From Bradyrhizobium japonicum USDA 6 (lineage in GTDB: Bacteria; Pseudomonadota; Alphaproteobacteria; Rhizobiales; Xanthobacteraceae): 64,000 bases of DNA. Below the pieces are notes generated by a model. That model made no database searches, was not told the DNA's origin, and worked only from the letters and a program-made list of their open reading frames with translations. Each line of letters begins with the position of its first letter. The stretch's first letter is position 1. The DNA lies in the NCBI RefSeq assembly GCF_000284375.1, contig NC_017249.1:3822001-3886000 (forward strand). Reading direction: 5' to 3'. The position numbers and the translations under genes are program-made. Shown piece after piece: positions 55,998 through 64,000 of the stretch.

Positions 55998-57011
55998 CTA
56001 GGCCGAGGCGGCGTGGCGGAGCTCGCCATGGCGCTCGCGGAACAGCTTGTCCTCCCAGGCCAGCGCGTGGGCCGCGATGGTCTCGAGGTCGTCGTATTGC
56101 GGCTTCCAGTCGAGCAGGCCGCGGATGCGGCTGGTGTCGGCGACCATGGTCATGATGTCGCCGGGCCGGCGCGGGGCGTATTGCACGGCGAAGCTGCGCC
56201 CCGAAACCCGGCGCACGGCGTCGATGGTCTCCAGCACCGAATAGCCGCGGCCATAGCCGCAATTCAGCGTCGTCGAGGCGCCGCCATTGCGCAGGTAGGC
56301 GAGTGCCGAGCGATGCGCCTGCGAGAGGTCCGAGACGTGGATGAAGTCGCGGATGCAGCTGCCGTCCTGGGTCGGGTAGTCGGTGCCGAACACGTCGATC
56401 TTGGCGCGCTGGCCGGTCGCGGCCTCGACCGCGATCTTGAGCAGATGCGTGGCGCCGACGGTGGCCAGCCCGATGCGAGCCTGCGGATCGGCACCGGCGA
56501 CGTTGAAATAGCGCAAGGTCACGTACTGCATGCCGTAGGCGGCGGCGACATCGTGCAGCATGATCTCGGTCATCAGCTTCGACGAGCCGTAGGGCGACAG
56601 CGGCCGCGTCGGCGCATGCTCGGGCACCGGCACCAGGTCCGGATTGCCATAGACGGCGGCGGTCGAGGAAAAGATGAAACGGCTGATGCCGCGCTTGACG
56701 GCGACATTGAGCAGGTTGCGCGCGGTCATGAAATTGTTGCGGTAGTAGCCGAGCGGATCGCGCATCGAGTCCGGCACGACGACGGAGCCCGCGAAATGGA
56801 TGATGCTCTCGATGTCGTGCTGGGCGATCACGCCCTCGACCAGGTTCTCGTCGCCGGCGTCGCCAATGAACAGCGGCACGCCCTCGGGCAGATAGGCGGA
56901 GAAACCGGTGGAGAGATCGTCGATCACGACGACGTCCTCGCCGGCTTCAGCCAGCGCCAGGACCGTGTGACTTCCGATATAGCCGGCGCCGCCGGTGACT
57001 AGCACAGTCAT
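55998..57011 (-). CDS. galE: UDP-glucose 4-epimerase
   Basis: 337 residues, usual length. NAD motif VTGGAGYIGSHTVLALAEAG at the N terminus, the catalytic region FSSTAAVYGN (Ser/Thr) and PYGSSKLMTE (Tyr-x3-Lys), and substrate-binding LRYFNVAGADP. Interconverts UDP-glucose and UDP-galactose, supplying galactose to surface polysaccharides. Upstream of the ABC exporter on the same strand with a 118-base gap, and divergent from a GT4 glycosyltransferase. Confidence 0.95.
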   Translation of the reverse strand: MTVLVTGGAGYIGSHTVLALAEAGEDVVVIDDLSTGFSAYLPEGVPLFIGDAGDENLVEGVIAQHDIESIIHFAGSVVVPDSMRDPLGYYRNNFMTARNLLNVAVKRGISRFIFSSTAAVYGNPDLVPVPEHAPTRPLSPYGSSKLMTEIMLHDVAAAYGMQYVTLRYFNVAGADPQARIGLATVGATHLLKIAVEAATGQRAKIDVFGTDYPTQDGSCIRDFIHVSDLSQAHRSALAYLRNGGASTTLNCGYGRGYSVLETIDAVRRVSGRSFAVQYAPRRPGDIMTMVADTSRIRGLLDWKPQYDDLETIAAHALAWEDKLFRERHGELRHAASA

Positions 57012-57137
57012 GATCTCACCCGTCTTCGATCAACGCGCCAAGTTAACGTTTGCGCGGTGAAGAGGGGGTTTCGGCAGCCCTGAACTGGTCACTATGCTTA
57101 ATGTTGCGTATAGGGGGCTTCCGTAACGGAGCATGAC

Positions 57138-58175
57138 GTGGCGAATTCCCCCGGCGATCTCGAAGTGATCGTGCCAAATCTGCACAGGCGCTATTCCGGG
57201 GTCACCGCGACCAACCGGATGGTGGCGCCACGGCTGGCCAAGCTCTATCGCGCGGCGTGGTTCGGCTCGGATGCGCCGGAGGGGATTTCGCGGTTGAGCA
57301 CTGCCGATTTCTTCAGGCTATGGGGCCGCAAGACGCCATTGATCTGGCATGCGCGGCGCAACAACGAGATGATCGCAGGCGTGCTCCTGCGCGCGCTCGG
57401 CTGGCCGCTCAAACTCGTGTTCACGTCGGCCGCGCAGCGTCATCACAGCTGGATCACGCGCTGGCTGATCCGGCGCATGGACGCGATCATCGCGACGTCG
57501 GATATCTCGGCCTCGTTCCTGAAGGTGAAGGCGACCGTGATCCCGCACGGCGTCGACACTGACGTCTATGCGCCGCCGAGCGATCGCGCCGCGGCGTTCG
57601 CGGAAGCCGCGCTGCCGGGCCGCTACGCGATCGGCTGCTTCGGCCGTGTGCGCGCGCAGAAGGGCACGGATGTGTTCGTCGATGCGATGTGCCAGTTGCT
57701 GCCGCGCTATCCGGATTTCACGGCAATCATCGTCGGCCAGGTCACGCCGGAGCAAATGCCTTTTGCGAACGACCTGAAGAAGCGCATCGAGGCCGCCGGC
57801 CTGCAATCGCGCATCGTCATCACCGGTGAGCTGCCGATCGAAGCGGTGCAGCGCTGGTATCAGCGGCTGACGATCTACGCCTTCACCTCGCGCAACGAGG
57901 GATTTGGCCTGACGCTGATCGAGGCGATGGCCGCCGGCAGTGCGCTCGTCGCTGCGCGTGCTGGGGCTGCCGAGCTCGTGGTTGAGGACGGCTCGACAGG
58001 TGTGCTGATCCCGACCGGTGACGCTGACGCGTTGGCGGCCGTGCTCGAACCGCTGATGCGCGACCCGGACGCCGCGCTCGCCATGGGCGCGCGGGGGCGG
58101 GCACGGGTGCTCGAGAAGTTCAGCCTCGATGCCGAAGCGGCGCGGATCGGCGAGGTCTATCGTCCGCTGCTCTGA
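57138..58175 (+). CDS. GT4-family glycosyltransferase
   Basis: 345 residues from GTG 57138, with GGAG seven bases upstream. The GT-B fold is shown by VIPHGVDTDVYAP (donor-domain start), GCFGRVRAQKGTDVFVDAM and TSRNEGFGLTLIEAMAAGSALVAARAGAAELV, which contains the E-x7-E retaining-GT4 motif. N-terminal LIWHARRNNEMIAGVLLRAL binds the acceptor. Probably adds a sugar to the LPS core, cytoplasmic face of the inner membrane. Divergent from galE (126-base gap containing an AT-rich stretch). Confidence 0.92.
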   Translation: MANSPGDLEVIVPNLHRRYSGVTATNRMVAPRLAKLYRAAWFGSDAPEGISRLSTADFFRLWGRKTPLIWHARRNNEMIAGVLLRALGWPLKLVFTSAAQRHHSWITRWLIRRMDAIIATSDISASFLKVKATVIPHGVDTDVYAPPSDRAAAFAEAALPGRYAIGCFGRVRAQKGTDVFVDAMCQLLPRYPDFTAIIVGQVTPEQMPFANDLKKRIEAAGLQSRIVITGELPIEAVQRWYQRLTIYAFTSRNEGFGLTLIEAMAAGSALVAARAGAAELVVEDGSTGVLIPTGDADALAAVLEPLMRDPDAALAMGARGRARVLEKFSLDAEAARIGEVYRPLL

Positions 58176-58397
58176 AGCGTCGTTTCCAGGGCCGCAAGGC
58201 AAAACCGCGAAAACAACCCCATGCACAGTAGCCGATGCCAGCAGAATCAATGGCTTGGCGGTCGGCGATTGATCTAATTCTGATTTTACGAAATAGATTT
58301 GACTCGTCGGGCAAAACACCGGCATGATGTCATCATCGGCCGCAGTTGCGATACCCGGATCATCCATCCAGGTTCGTTCAAGCCGTCGCTGCCGGCT
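58176..58397. other. 222-base convergent gap with AT-rich repeat-like sequence
   Basis: Lies between the ends of the GT4 gene and the small secreted-protein gene. It holds an AT-rich patch around 58268-58310, including TTTGACTCGTCGGGCAAA (58297-58314), a type of sequence I associate with dispersed remnants in Bradyrhizobium genomes, though I cannot check this here. No gene is supported. Confidence 0.35.
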
Positions 58398-58796
58398 TCA
58401 CATTGGGCAGCGCACGTACAGCATTTGCACCGGCACCGGCTCCTTGGAGCTGAGTGTGATATTATTCTCTCCGGAGATCGTCAGGTCGAATGCCACGTCT
58501 GAAATCGCGACGCCGTCAGAGCACGACGCGATCAGTCGCATGTTCGGCCCGTCTTCGCGCAATGATTTGACAGTGCATTTTTCAAATGTGCCGGTGATTT
58601 GCTTTCCTTGGACGATCAAGCCGCCCGCGTGGAGATCGGCATCTTTCTTGAAGGCAAGCCTGTTGTTCTCTTTGGTGAACATGTCGCCACAGGCCGAGGC
58701 GTCGATTGACCAGGCTCCGTTCAAATCCGCAGCCTGTATCGAGGCCGATTGCGTCACGAGAAGTACCAGCGTCACCAAAGGATTGAAGGTTCTCAT
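58398..58796 (-). CDS. Small secreted hypothetical protein behind a FixK/Fnr-type box
   Basis: 132 residues from ATG 58796, preceded by GGAGAG. Signal peptide (MRTFNPLVTLVLLVTQSASI, cleavage after IQA near residue 22). The mature part begins ADLNGAWSIDASACGDMFTK and contains three further Cys, ending in YVRCPM, so disulfides are likely. A lipocalin-like or small beta-barrel fold is possible from the alternation, but I do not recognise the family. The perfect TTGAT-N4-ATCAA upstream suggests induction at low oxygen. Slightly less GC-rich than its neighbours. Confidence 0.7.
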   Translation of the reverse strand: MRTFNPLVTLVLLVTQSASIQAADLNGAWSIDASACGDMFTKENNRLAFKKDADLHAGGLIVQGKQITGTFEKCTVKSLREDGPNMRLIASCSDGVAISDVAFDLTISGENNITLSSKEPVPVQMLYVRCPM

Positions 58797-58919
58797 GAAA
58801 CTCTCCGACTGAATGGTCAATACCGCTAGATCAGCCTCTTCGACGGGGGCGCAGCAAAACGCGGCCCTTCGTATCGGTTTCGAGCCGCATTTAGGTGCGG
58901 CGAACTGGCGAACGTCTAG

Positions 58920-58933
58920 TTGATCTAAATCAA
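58920..58933. promoter_or_regulatory. FixK/Fnr-type binding site
   Basis: TTGAT-CTAA-ATCAA, a perfect match to the consensus. The centre is about 130 bases before the ATG at 58796 on the minus strand. On that strand a CTAAAT hexamer lies about 25 bases past the box, placing the likely transcription start roughly 41-45 bases from the box centre, the usual class II activator spacing. The only gene reading away from it in that direction is the small secreted protein. Confidence 0.65.
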
Positions 58934-59000
58934 TAGGTTCTGCAGAGCACGCGTCTGCCCGGGGACCCGACTAAGGCGCGTACTCATGGCGTCAATGAGT

Positions 59001-60050
59001 TCACACTCCGAGCACCCGCTGCGCGATCGCCACGACCTCGGAGGCCGCGATGTCCCGCATGCAGCGGTGGTCGTTCATCTTGCAGATCGTGCTCTGGCAG
59101 GGCTGGCACGACAGCACGCTCTTGTCTTGCACCACGGTCGCGGCAAGGCCGTTGAGGGGGGCCCAGAGATAGGGGCTGGTCGGGCCGAAGATGCCCATGG
59201 TGGGCGTGCCTAAGGCGGCTGCGATGTGCATCAGGCCGGAATCATTGGAGATGGCGACGCCGGCCGCCGCCATGGCCAGGACGCCGTTGCGCAGATCGGT
59301 GCCGGTGAGGTCCCGGACCCCCGGGCCGCCCGCGGCGACGATCTCCTGGGCGAGGCCCTTTTCGGCGGGGCCGCCGACCACCCAGACCTCCAGGCCGCGC
59401 TTGGCCAGCAAACGGGCAGCCTCCGGATAGTAGGTCCAGCGCTTTGAGACGCCGACCGAGCCGGGGGCCAGCGCGACCGCCGCCCCGGCGCTGAGGCCAT
59501 TGGCCTGCCGCCAGCGGACGATGTCCTCGGCCGGGACCCGCAATTGCGGCACCGGCCATTCCGGGGGCAGGGGGGCACAATCGGGCTGGGCCAGGGCGGC
59601 GTTCTTGTCGATGAAGCGGGGCAGCTTCTTCTCGCCCCAGCGCCAGCGGTTGAGCAGGCCGAACCGGAATTCGCCGACGAAGCCGACCCTTTCCGGAATC
59701 CCGGCCAGGGCGGGCGCGATGGCCGCCTTCCAGGTCCGGGGCAGCACCAAGGCTGTCCCGTAATTCCGCTCGCGCAGGAGCTTCGCCAGGCCGAACTGGC
59801 GGCCAACGGCGAGCCGGCTGCGCGGCAGGTCCCAAACGATGCCATCGCGAACGCCGGGCATGTAATCGACCAAGGGGGCGCAGAGGGAGGTGGTCAGGAG
59901 ATCGACCGGCCGGTTGGGCCAGCGTTCGTTCAGGACCCGGACAACGGTGTGATTCCGGACGAAATCGCCGATCCACATATAGGGGATGATCAGGATCGGG
60001 CGGGTGTCGCTCCGATCTGCATCTCGACCAAATTGCGAATCTTGGTTCAT
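59001..60050 (-). CDS. waaF: GT9-family ADP-heptose:LPS heptosyltransferase II-like protein
   Basis: 349 residues from ATG 60050. ILIIPYMWIGDFVRNHTVVRVL at the N terminus (acceptor-side loop of GT9), VALAPGSVGVSKRWTYYPEAARLL (nucleotide-sugar binding), ISNDSGLMHIAAALGTPTMGIFG (ADP-heptose binding), and the C-terminal QPCQSTICKMNDHRCM cysteine cluster seen in WaaF proteins. Adds the second L-glycero-D-manno-heptose to the LPS inner core. Divergent from hldD, which helps make the donor. Confidence 0.9.
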   Translation of the reverse strand: MNQDSQFGRDADRSDTRPILIIPYMWIGDFVRNHTVVRVLNERWPNRPVDLLTTSLCAPLVDYMPGVRDGIVWDLPRSRLAVGRQFGLAKLLRERNYGTALVLPRTWKAAIAPALAGIPERVGFVGEFRFGLLNRWRWGEKKLPRFIDKNAALAQPDCAPLPPEWPVPQLRVPAEDIVRWRQANGLSAGAAVALAPGSVGVSKRWTYYPEAARLLAKRGLEVWVVGGPAEKGLAQEIVAAGGPGVRDLTGTDLRNGVLAMAAAGVAISNDSGLMHIAAALGTPTMGIFGPTSPYLWAPLNGLAATVVQDKSVLSCQPCQSTICKMNDHRCMRDIAASEVVAIAQRVLGV

Positions 60051-60224
60051 TCGTTAATAGGACCGGGAACGCGCTGATGTGGCGGTTCGGTTACCCGCTC
60101 CGGACCTGCAGGTAAAGCCGGGACAGCGCCGATCCCAAAACCGCTTACACTTTGGCGGATCATGCGCTAGGGCAGGATCGGGCCGTGAAAATCGGGCAGG
60201 GCAAAACCTGGCAGGGTAGGTGGA

Positions 60225-61205
60225 ATGTTGCTGGTGACCGGTGGGGCCGGTTTTATCGGATCGAATGTCGTCGCCGCGCTGAACGAGGCCGGTCGCAGCG
60301 ATGTCGTCGTCTGCGATCTCCTCGGGACCGAGGGCAAGTGGCGAAACCTCGCCAAGCGCCAGCTTGTGGATATCGTCCCGCCGGCCGAGCTGCTCGACTG
60401 GCTGAAGGGCCGCAAGCTCGACGCCGTGATCCATCTCGGGGCGATTTCCGAGACCACCGCGACCGACGGCGACCTCGTGATCGAGACCAATTTTCGCCTG
60501 TCGATGCGTCTTCTGGACTGGTGCACGGCGGCTGCGGTGCCGTTGATCTACGCCTCCTCGGCCGCGACCTATGGCGATGGTGCCGACGGCTTTGGCGACG
60601 ACGCCTCACTGCCCGCGCTGAAGAAACTGCGGCCGATGAATCTCTACGGCTGGAGCAAGCACCTGTTCGATCTCGCCGTCGCCGAGCGCGTCGCGCGCGG
60701 CGAGAAGCTGCCGCCGCAATGGGCTGGATTGAAATTCTTCAACGTGTTCGGCCCCAACGAATACCACAAGGGCTCGATGATGAGCGTGCTGGCGCGCCGC
60801 TTCGACGATGTGAGGGCGGGCCGTGTCGTGCAATTGTTCAAGTCGCACCGCGAGGGTATCGCCGACGGCGATCAGCGCCGCGATTTCATCTATGTTGACG
60901 ACGTCGTCCGCGTCGTCATGTGGCTGCTGGCGACGCCGTCGGTGTCCGGTCTCTTCAACGTCGGCACCGGCAAGGCGCGCAGCTTCAGGGATCTGATGTT
61001 GGCCGCCTACGCGGCCCTCGGCGCCAGGCCCAACATCGAATATGTCGACATGCCCGAGCAGATCCGCGGCAGCTATCAATACTTCACCCAGAGCGAGGTC
61101 GATCGCCTGCAGCGCGCCGGCTATAACGGCGGCTTCACGACGCTCGAGGACGCGGTGAAAGCCTATGTCGGCGATTATCTCGACCGGCCCGACCGCTTCC
61201 GCTGA
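60225..61205 (+). CDS. hldD: ADP-L-glycero-D-manno-heptose 6-epimerase
   Basis: 326 residues. [20 protein letters not shown] (NADP loop), [24 protein letters not shown], the catalytic [11 protein letters not shown] (Tyr-x3-Lys), [18 protein letters not shown] and FIYVDDVV are characteristic of HldD/RfaD. Converts ADP-D-glycero- to ADP-L-glycero-manno-heptose. It is 13 bases before hldE in the same direction, clearly an operon for heptose donor supply. Confidence 0.95.
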   Translation: MLLVTGGAGFIGSNVVAALNEAGRSDVVVCDLLGTEGKWRNLAKRQLVDIVPPAELLDWLKGRKLDAVIHLGAISETTATDGDLVIETNFRLSMRLLDWCTAAAVPLIYASSAATYGDGADGFGDDASLPALKKLRPMNLYGWSKHLFDLAVAERVARGEKLPPQWAGLKFFNVFGPNEYHKGSMMSVLARRFDDVRAGRVVQLFKSHREGIADGDQRRDFIYVDDVVRVVMWLLATPSVSGLFNVGTGKARSFRDLMLAAYAALGARPNIEYVDMPEQIRGSYQYFTQSEVDRLQRAGYNGGFTTLEDAVKAYVGDYLDRPDRFR

Positions 61206-61218
61206 GGCTTCAAGGACC

Positions 61219-62703
61219 ATGCCGACGCCCATTCTCGATTTCGACGCCCTCGCGCAAGCCATCTCAAGCCGTACGGTGCTGTGCATCGGCGACATCATGC
61301 TGGACGAATTCGTCTATGGCGAGGTCTCGCGGATCTCGCCGGAAGCGCCGGCGCCTGTCATCGCCGCCCAGCGCAGCGAGATCCATATCGGCGGCGCCGG
61401 CAACGTCGCGCGCAATATCGCCTCCCTCGGGGCGCGCTGCATCTTCATCGGCCTCGTCGGCGAGGACGATGCGGGCAAGCGGCTCGAAGCGGCGCTCGCG
61501 GAGCATGCCGGCATCGAAAGCGCGCTGGTGTGCGATCCGTCGCGGCCCACCACGCGAAAAGTCCGCTTCGTCTCCGAGCATTTTTCCACGCATATGCTGC
61601 GCGCGGATTGGGAGCAGGCGGTGCCTGCCTCCGACGACATCGAGACCAGGCTGATCGACGCAATCCTGCCGCAGATCGCGCGCGCCGACATCGTGCTGCT
61701 CTCCGACTACGCCAAGGGCGTGCTGACCGCGCGCGTGATCCGCCACACGATCGACGCCGCGCGAACGCTCGGCAAGCCCGTGATCGTCGATCCCAAGAGC
61801 CTGAACTGGGCGATCTATCGCGGCGCCACGCTGCTCACGCCCAATCGCAAGGAATTTTCGGAGGCGACGCGCAGCCGCGCCGACACGCCGCAGAGCATCG
61901 TCGATGCCAGCGAGGACGTGATGCGGCTCGCCGATTGCGAGGCGATCCTGGTCACGCAAGGCGAGCACGGCATGACGCTGGTGCCGCGCAATGGCGAAGC
62001 CGTTCACGTTCCGGCTGTCCCCGTGAAGGTGCGCGACGTCTCCGGTGCCGGTGACACCGTCGCTGCCGCGCTTGCGGTATCGCTCGCGGCGGGCGCGGAC
62101 TGGGACACGGCGTTGCGGATGGCCAATGCGGCCGCTGCCGTCGCCGTCGGCAAGCAAGGCACGGCCAGCGTGAGCGCGGCCGAGCTGCGGCGGAAGATCC
62201 TGCCGCATGCCTATCTCGCGGCCGAGGAGAAGATCGTGCTCGAGCCTGATACGCTCGACGCACAGCTCGCGGAATGGCGCCGGCAGGACCTGCGCGTCGG
62301 CTTCACCAATGGCTGCTTCGACATCCTGCATCCCGGCCACGTCAAGGTGTTGACCGCGGCGCGCGGAGCCTGCGATCGCCTGATCGTCGGCCTCAACAGC
62401 GATGCCTCGGTGCGGCGGCTGAAGGGCGCCGATCGCCCGGTTCAGGACGAACGGGCGCGTGCGGAAGTGCTCGCGGCGCTCGAAGCCGTCGATCTCGTCG
62501 TCATCTTCGAGGAGGATACGCCGATCGATTTGATCACCCGGATCAAGCCGAGCGCGCTGGTGAAGGGCGGCGACTACACCCGCGAGCAGGTGGTCGGCCA
62601 TGAGGTCGTCGAAGCCGCCGGCGGAACCGTCGTGCTGGTCGACATCCTCCAGGGCTTCAGCACGACCGCGCTGGTTCATCGCGCGCGGGGAGGGGGCAAG
62701 TGA
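61219..62703 (+). CDS. hldE: Bifunctional heptose 7-phosphate kinase / heptose 1-phosphate adenyltransferase
   Basis: 494 residues from ATG 61219 with AAGGA upstream. The N-terminal ribokinase-type kinase (residues 1-335) has [34 protein letters not shown] and the anion hole [19 protein letters not shown]. The C-terminal cytidylyltransferase-like domain (355-494) has [17 protein letters not shown] with the HxGH motif. Both activities needed to convert heptose 7-phosphate toward ADP-heptose are present. The 3' end overlaps the ligase gene by four bases (GTGA). Confidence 0.96.
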   Translation: MPTPILDFDALAQAISSRTVLCIGDIMLDEFVYGEVSRISPEAPAPVIAAQRSEIHIGGAGNVARNIASLGARCIFIGLVGEDDAGKRLEAALAEHAGIESALVCDPSRPTTRKVRFVSEHFSTHMLRADWEQAVPASDDIETRLIDAILPQIARADIVLLSDYAKGVLTARVIRHTIDAARTLGKPVIVDPKSLNWAIYRGATLLTPNRKEFSEATRSRADTPQSIVDASEDVMRLADCEAILVTQGEHGMTLVPRNGEAVHVPAVPVKVRDVSGAGDTVAAALAVSLAAGADWDTALRMANAAAAVAVGKQGTASVSAAELRRKILPHAYLAAEEKIVLEPDTLDAQLAEWRRQDLRVGFTNGCFDILHPGHVKVLTAARGACDRLIVGLNSDASVRRLKGADRPVQDERARAEVLAALEAVDLVVIFEEDTPIDLITRIKPSALVKGGDYTREQVVGHEVVEAAGGTVVLVDILQGFSTTALVHRARGGGK

Positions 62704-63998
62704 CGGACCAAGCGACGACGCTCGCCCGGGAGACGACTGGCCAGATGCTGCGGCGGCGCTTTCGCAGCCCGGCGGCGTGGTGCGAGGCGGTCGACCTGTT
62801 CGCGATCCTGACCGTGGCGTCACTGCCCTGGTCGACCTCGCTCGCGGCGATCTTCAACGTTGCGTTCCTGGCCTGCATGGTGCCGTTTCTCGACGTCCGC
62901 GCATTCCTGCAATCGCTGAAGCGCCCGATCGCAGCCGCGCCGATCGCACTGGTCCTGCTCGCGCTGGCGGGAACGCTGTGGTCGGATGCGGCCTGGGGCG
63001 CGCGCCTCTATGCGGTCAACCCGACCGTCAAGCTGCTCGTGCTGCCGGTCTTCCTCTATCATTTCGAGCGCTCGCCGCGCGGGCACTGGATCTTCATCGC
63101 GTTCCTGGTGTCCTGCGCGCTGCTGTCGGTGATGTCGTGGCTGGTGGCCTTCTATCCCAACCTGACGCTCAAGTCCGACCATCTCGAGCGCGGCATCTTC
63201 GTCAAGAACTACATCGACCAGAGCCAGGAATTCACGCTGTGCGCGGTTGCGCTGGCTTATCCGATCGTGATGCTGCTGCGCGAGAGGCGCTATTGGCTCG
63301 CCGGATTGCTGACCGCGCTGGCGCTCAGCTTCTTCGTCAACATGGCCTTCGTGGTGGTGTCGCGCACCGCGCTCGTCACTATTCCGATCATGTTCGGCGT
63401 GTTCGCGCTGCTGCATCTGAGATGGCGCAGCATCGCGATCATCTCGGCCGCTCTGCTCGCCGGCGCCGCTCTCGCCTGGCAGGCCTCGCCGCAATTGCGC
63501 AAGACCGCGGACACCTTCGCCAGCGACTACACGCGCTATGTCGAAAAGGGCGAGCCGACCTCGCTGGGCCTGCGGCTCGAATTCTGGCGGAAATCGCTCG
63601 GCTTCTTCGCGGAGGCGCCGATCAAGGGGCACGGCACCGGCTCGACGCGCGGATTGTTCGAAGCGGTCGCGACGCCCAGCGGCCACTACCAGGCCTCTGC
63701 CGAGGTGATCGGGAATCCGCATAACCAGACGCTGAATGTCGCCGTGCAATGGGGCGTCATCGGCATCGTCGTTCTCTACGCGATCTGGATCCTGCATCTC
63801 CTGCTGTTCCGCGGCGACGGGCTGGCCCATTGGATTGGCCTGCTGGTCGTGGTGCAGAACGTCTTCACCTCGCTGTTCAACTCCCATCTGTTCGACTTCC
63901 ACGAGGGCTGGATGTATGTCATCGGCGTCGGCGTTGCCGGCGGCATGGTGATCCGGGCCCGACACGCCGAGGCGAAGGTGGGGGAGGCCGGTTCCTGA
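62700..63998 (+). CDS. O-antigen ligase-family membrane protein
   Basis: 432 residues from GTG 62700, whose GTGA overlap with the hldE stop indicates coupling. About eleven hydrophobic helices. The large periplasmic loop near residues 280-340 has [29 protein letters not shown], with the R-x3-W and G-x-G pattern plus [14 protein letters not shown] (catalytic-type His) of Wzy_C/WaaL proteins. It probably joins O-antigen to lipid A-core, or acts on a related polymer, in the periplasmic leaflet. It ends two bases before the window edge and is complete. Confidence 0.85.
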   Translation: MTDQATTLARETTGQMLRRRFRSPAAWCEAVDLFAILTVASLPWSTSLAAIFNVAFLACMVPFLDVRAFLQSLKRPIAAAPIALVLLALAGTLWSDAAWGARLYAVNPTVKLLVLPVFLYHFERSPRGHWIFIAFLVSCALLSVMSWLVAFYPNLTLKSDHLERGIFVKNYIDQSQEFTLCAVALAYPIVMLLRERRYWLAGLLTALALSFFVNMAFVVVSRTALVTIPIMFGVFALLHLRWRSIAIISAALLAGAALAWQASPQLRKTADTFASDYTRYVEKGEPTSLGLRLEFWRKSLGFFAEAPIKGHGTGSTRGLFEAVATPSGHYQASAEVIGNPHNQTLNVAVQWGVIGIVVLYAIWILHLLLFRGDGLAHWIGLLVVVQNVFTSLFNSHLFDFHEGWMYVIGVGVAGGMVIRARHAEAKVGEAGS

Positions 63999-64000
63999 AC

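Overview
The window is chromosomal DNA of a high-GC alphaproteobacterium, most probably Bradyrhizobium or a close relative in the Nitrobacteraceae. This rests on family recognition and not on any search. The clues are two complete branched-chain amino acid type (liv) ABC transporter clusters, a mosAB molybdenum storage pair, a perfect FixK/Fnr-type box, a perfect CtrA-type box, and many short palindromic repeats bounded by GTCAT/ATGAC in gene gaps, a pattern I associate with Bradyrhizobium. Nearly all DNA is coding. I see no rRNA, tRNA, CRISPR array, transposase or prophage.

Region 1 (1-13.8 kb) looks like an accessory surface-glycan decoration cluster. It holds two large multi-membrane GT-C-like proteins, a GtrB/DPM1-like polyprenyl-phosphate glycosyltransferase, two SAM methyltransferases (one of the sugar C-methyltransferase type), a frameshifted Gfo/Idh/MocA oxidoreductase, a NodU-family carbamoyltransferase, a PaaK-like adenylate-forming enzyme and an AGE-family sugar epimerase. 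Region 2 (13.8-22 kb) is liv cluster 1 on the minus strand, with an acyl-CoA ligase inserted between livG and livH, and a divergent Crp/Fnr regulator. Region 3 (22-31 kb) is mixed: a small secreted protein, an MFS transporter, a 1107-residue zinc-ribbon/cyclase/ATPase/TPR protein followed by a peroxiredoxin, a HemD-like protein, PurU and a small lipoprotein.

Region 4 (31-36 kb) is liv cluster 2 (livKHMGF) on the plus strand. Region 5 (36-43.4 kb) has a methionine-cycle theme: a MetE-C-like methyltransferase, a secreted caspase/TPR protein, an unusual HTH plus SAM-fold protein, metK and ahcY, ending at a strong terminator. Region 6 (43.5-49 kb) has a SnoaL-like protein and a flavin monooxygenase, then an SDR-tautomerase-MFS operon divergent from a LysR regulator. 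Region 7 (49-54 kb) has a 51-residue ORF behind a CtrA-type box, a secreted hypothetical protein, an LpxO-like hydroxylase, mosAB, another SnoaL-like protein and a fumarylacetoacetase-family enzyme.

Region 8 (54-64 kb) is envelope biosynthesis: an MsbA-like exporter, GalE, a GT4 glycosyltransferase, a small secreted protein behind a FixK/Fnr box, WaaF, HldD, HldE and an O-antigen-ligase-like protein.

The most unusual observations are: the single-base frameshift that destroys the NAD-binding motif of the MocA-family gene, with a possible gene relic just before it; palindromic repeats directly after livK in both liv clusters; the HTH/SAM-fold protein in front of metK-ahcY; the pilin-like tail on a GT-C-like protein; mosAB; and the FixK- and CtrA-type boxes in front of two small uncharacterised genes.
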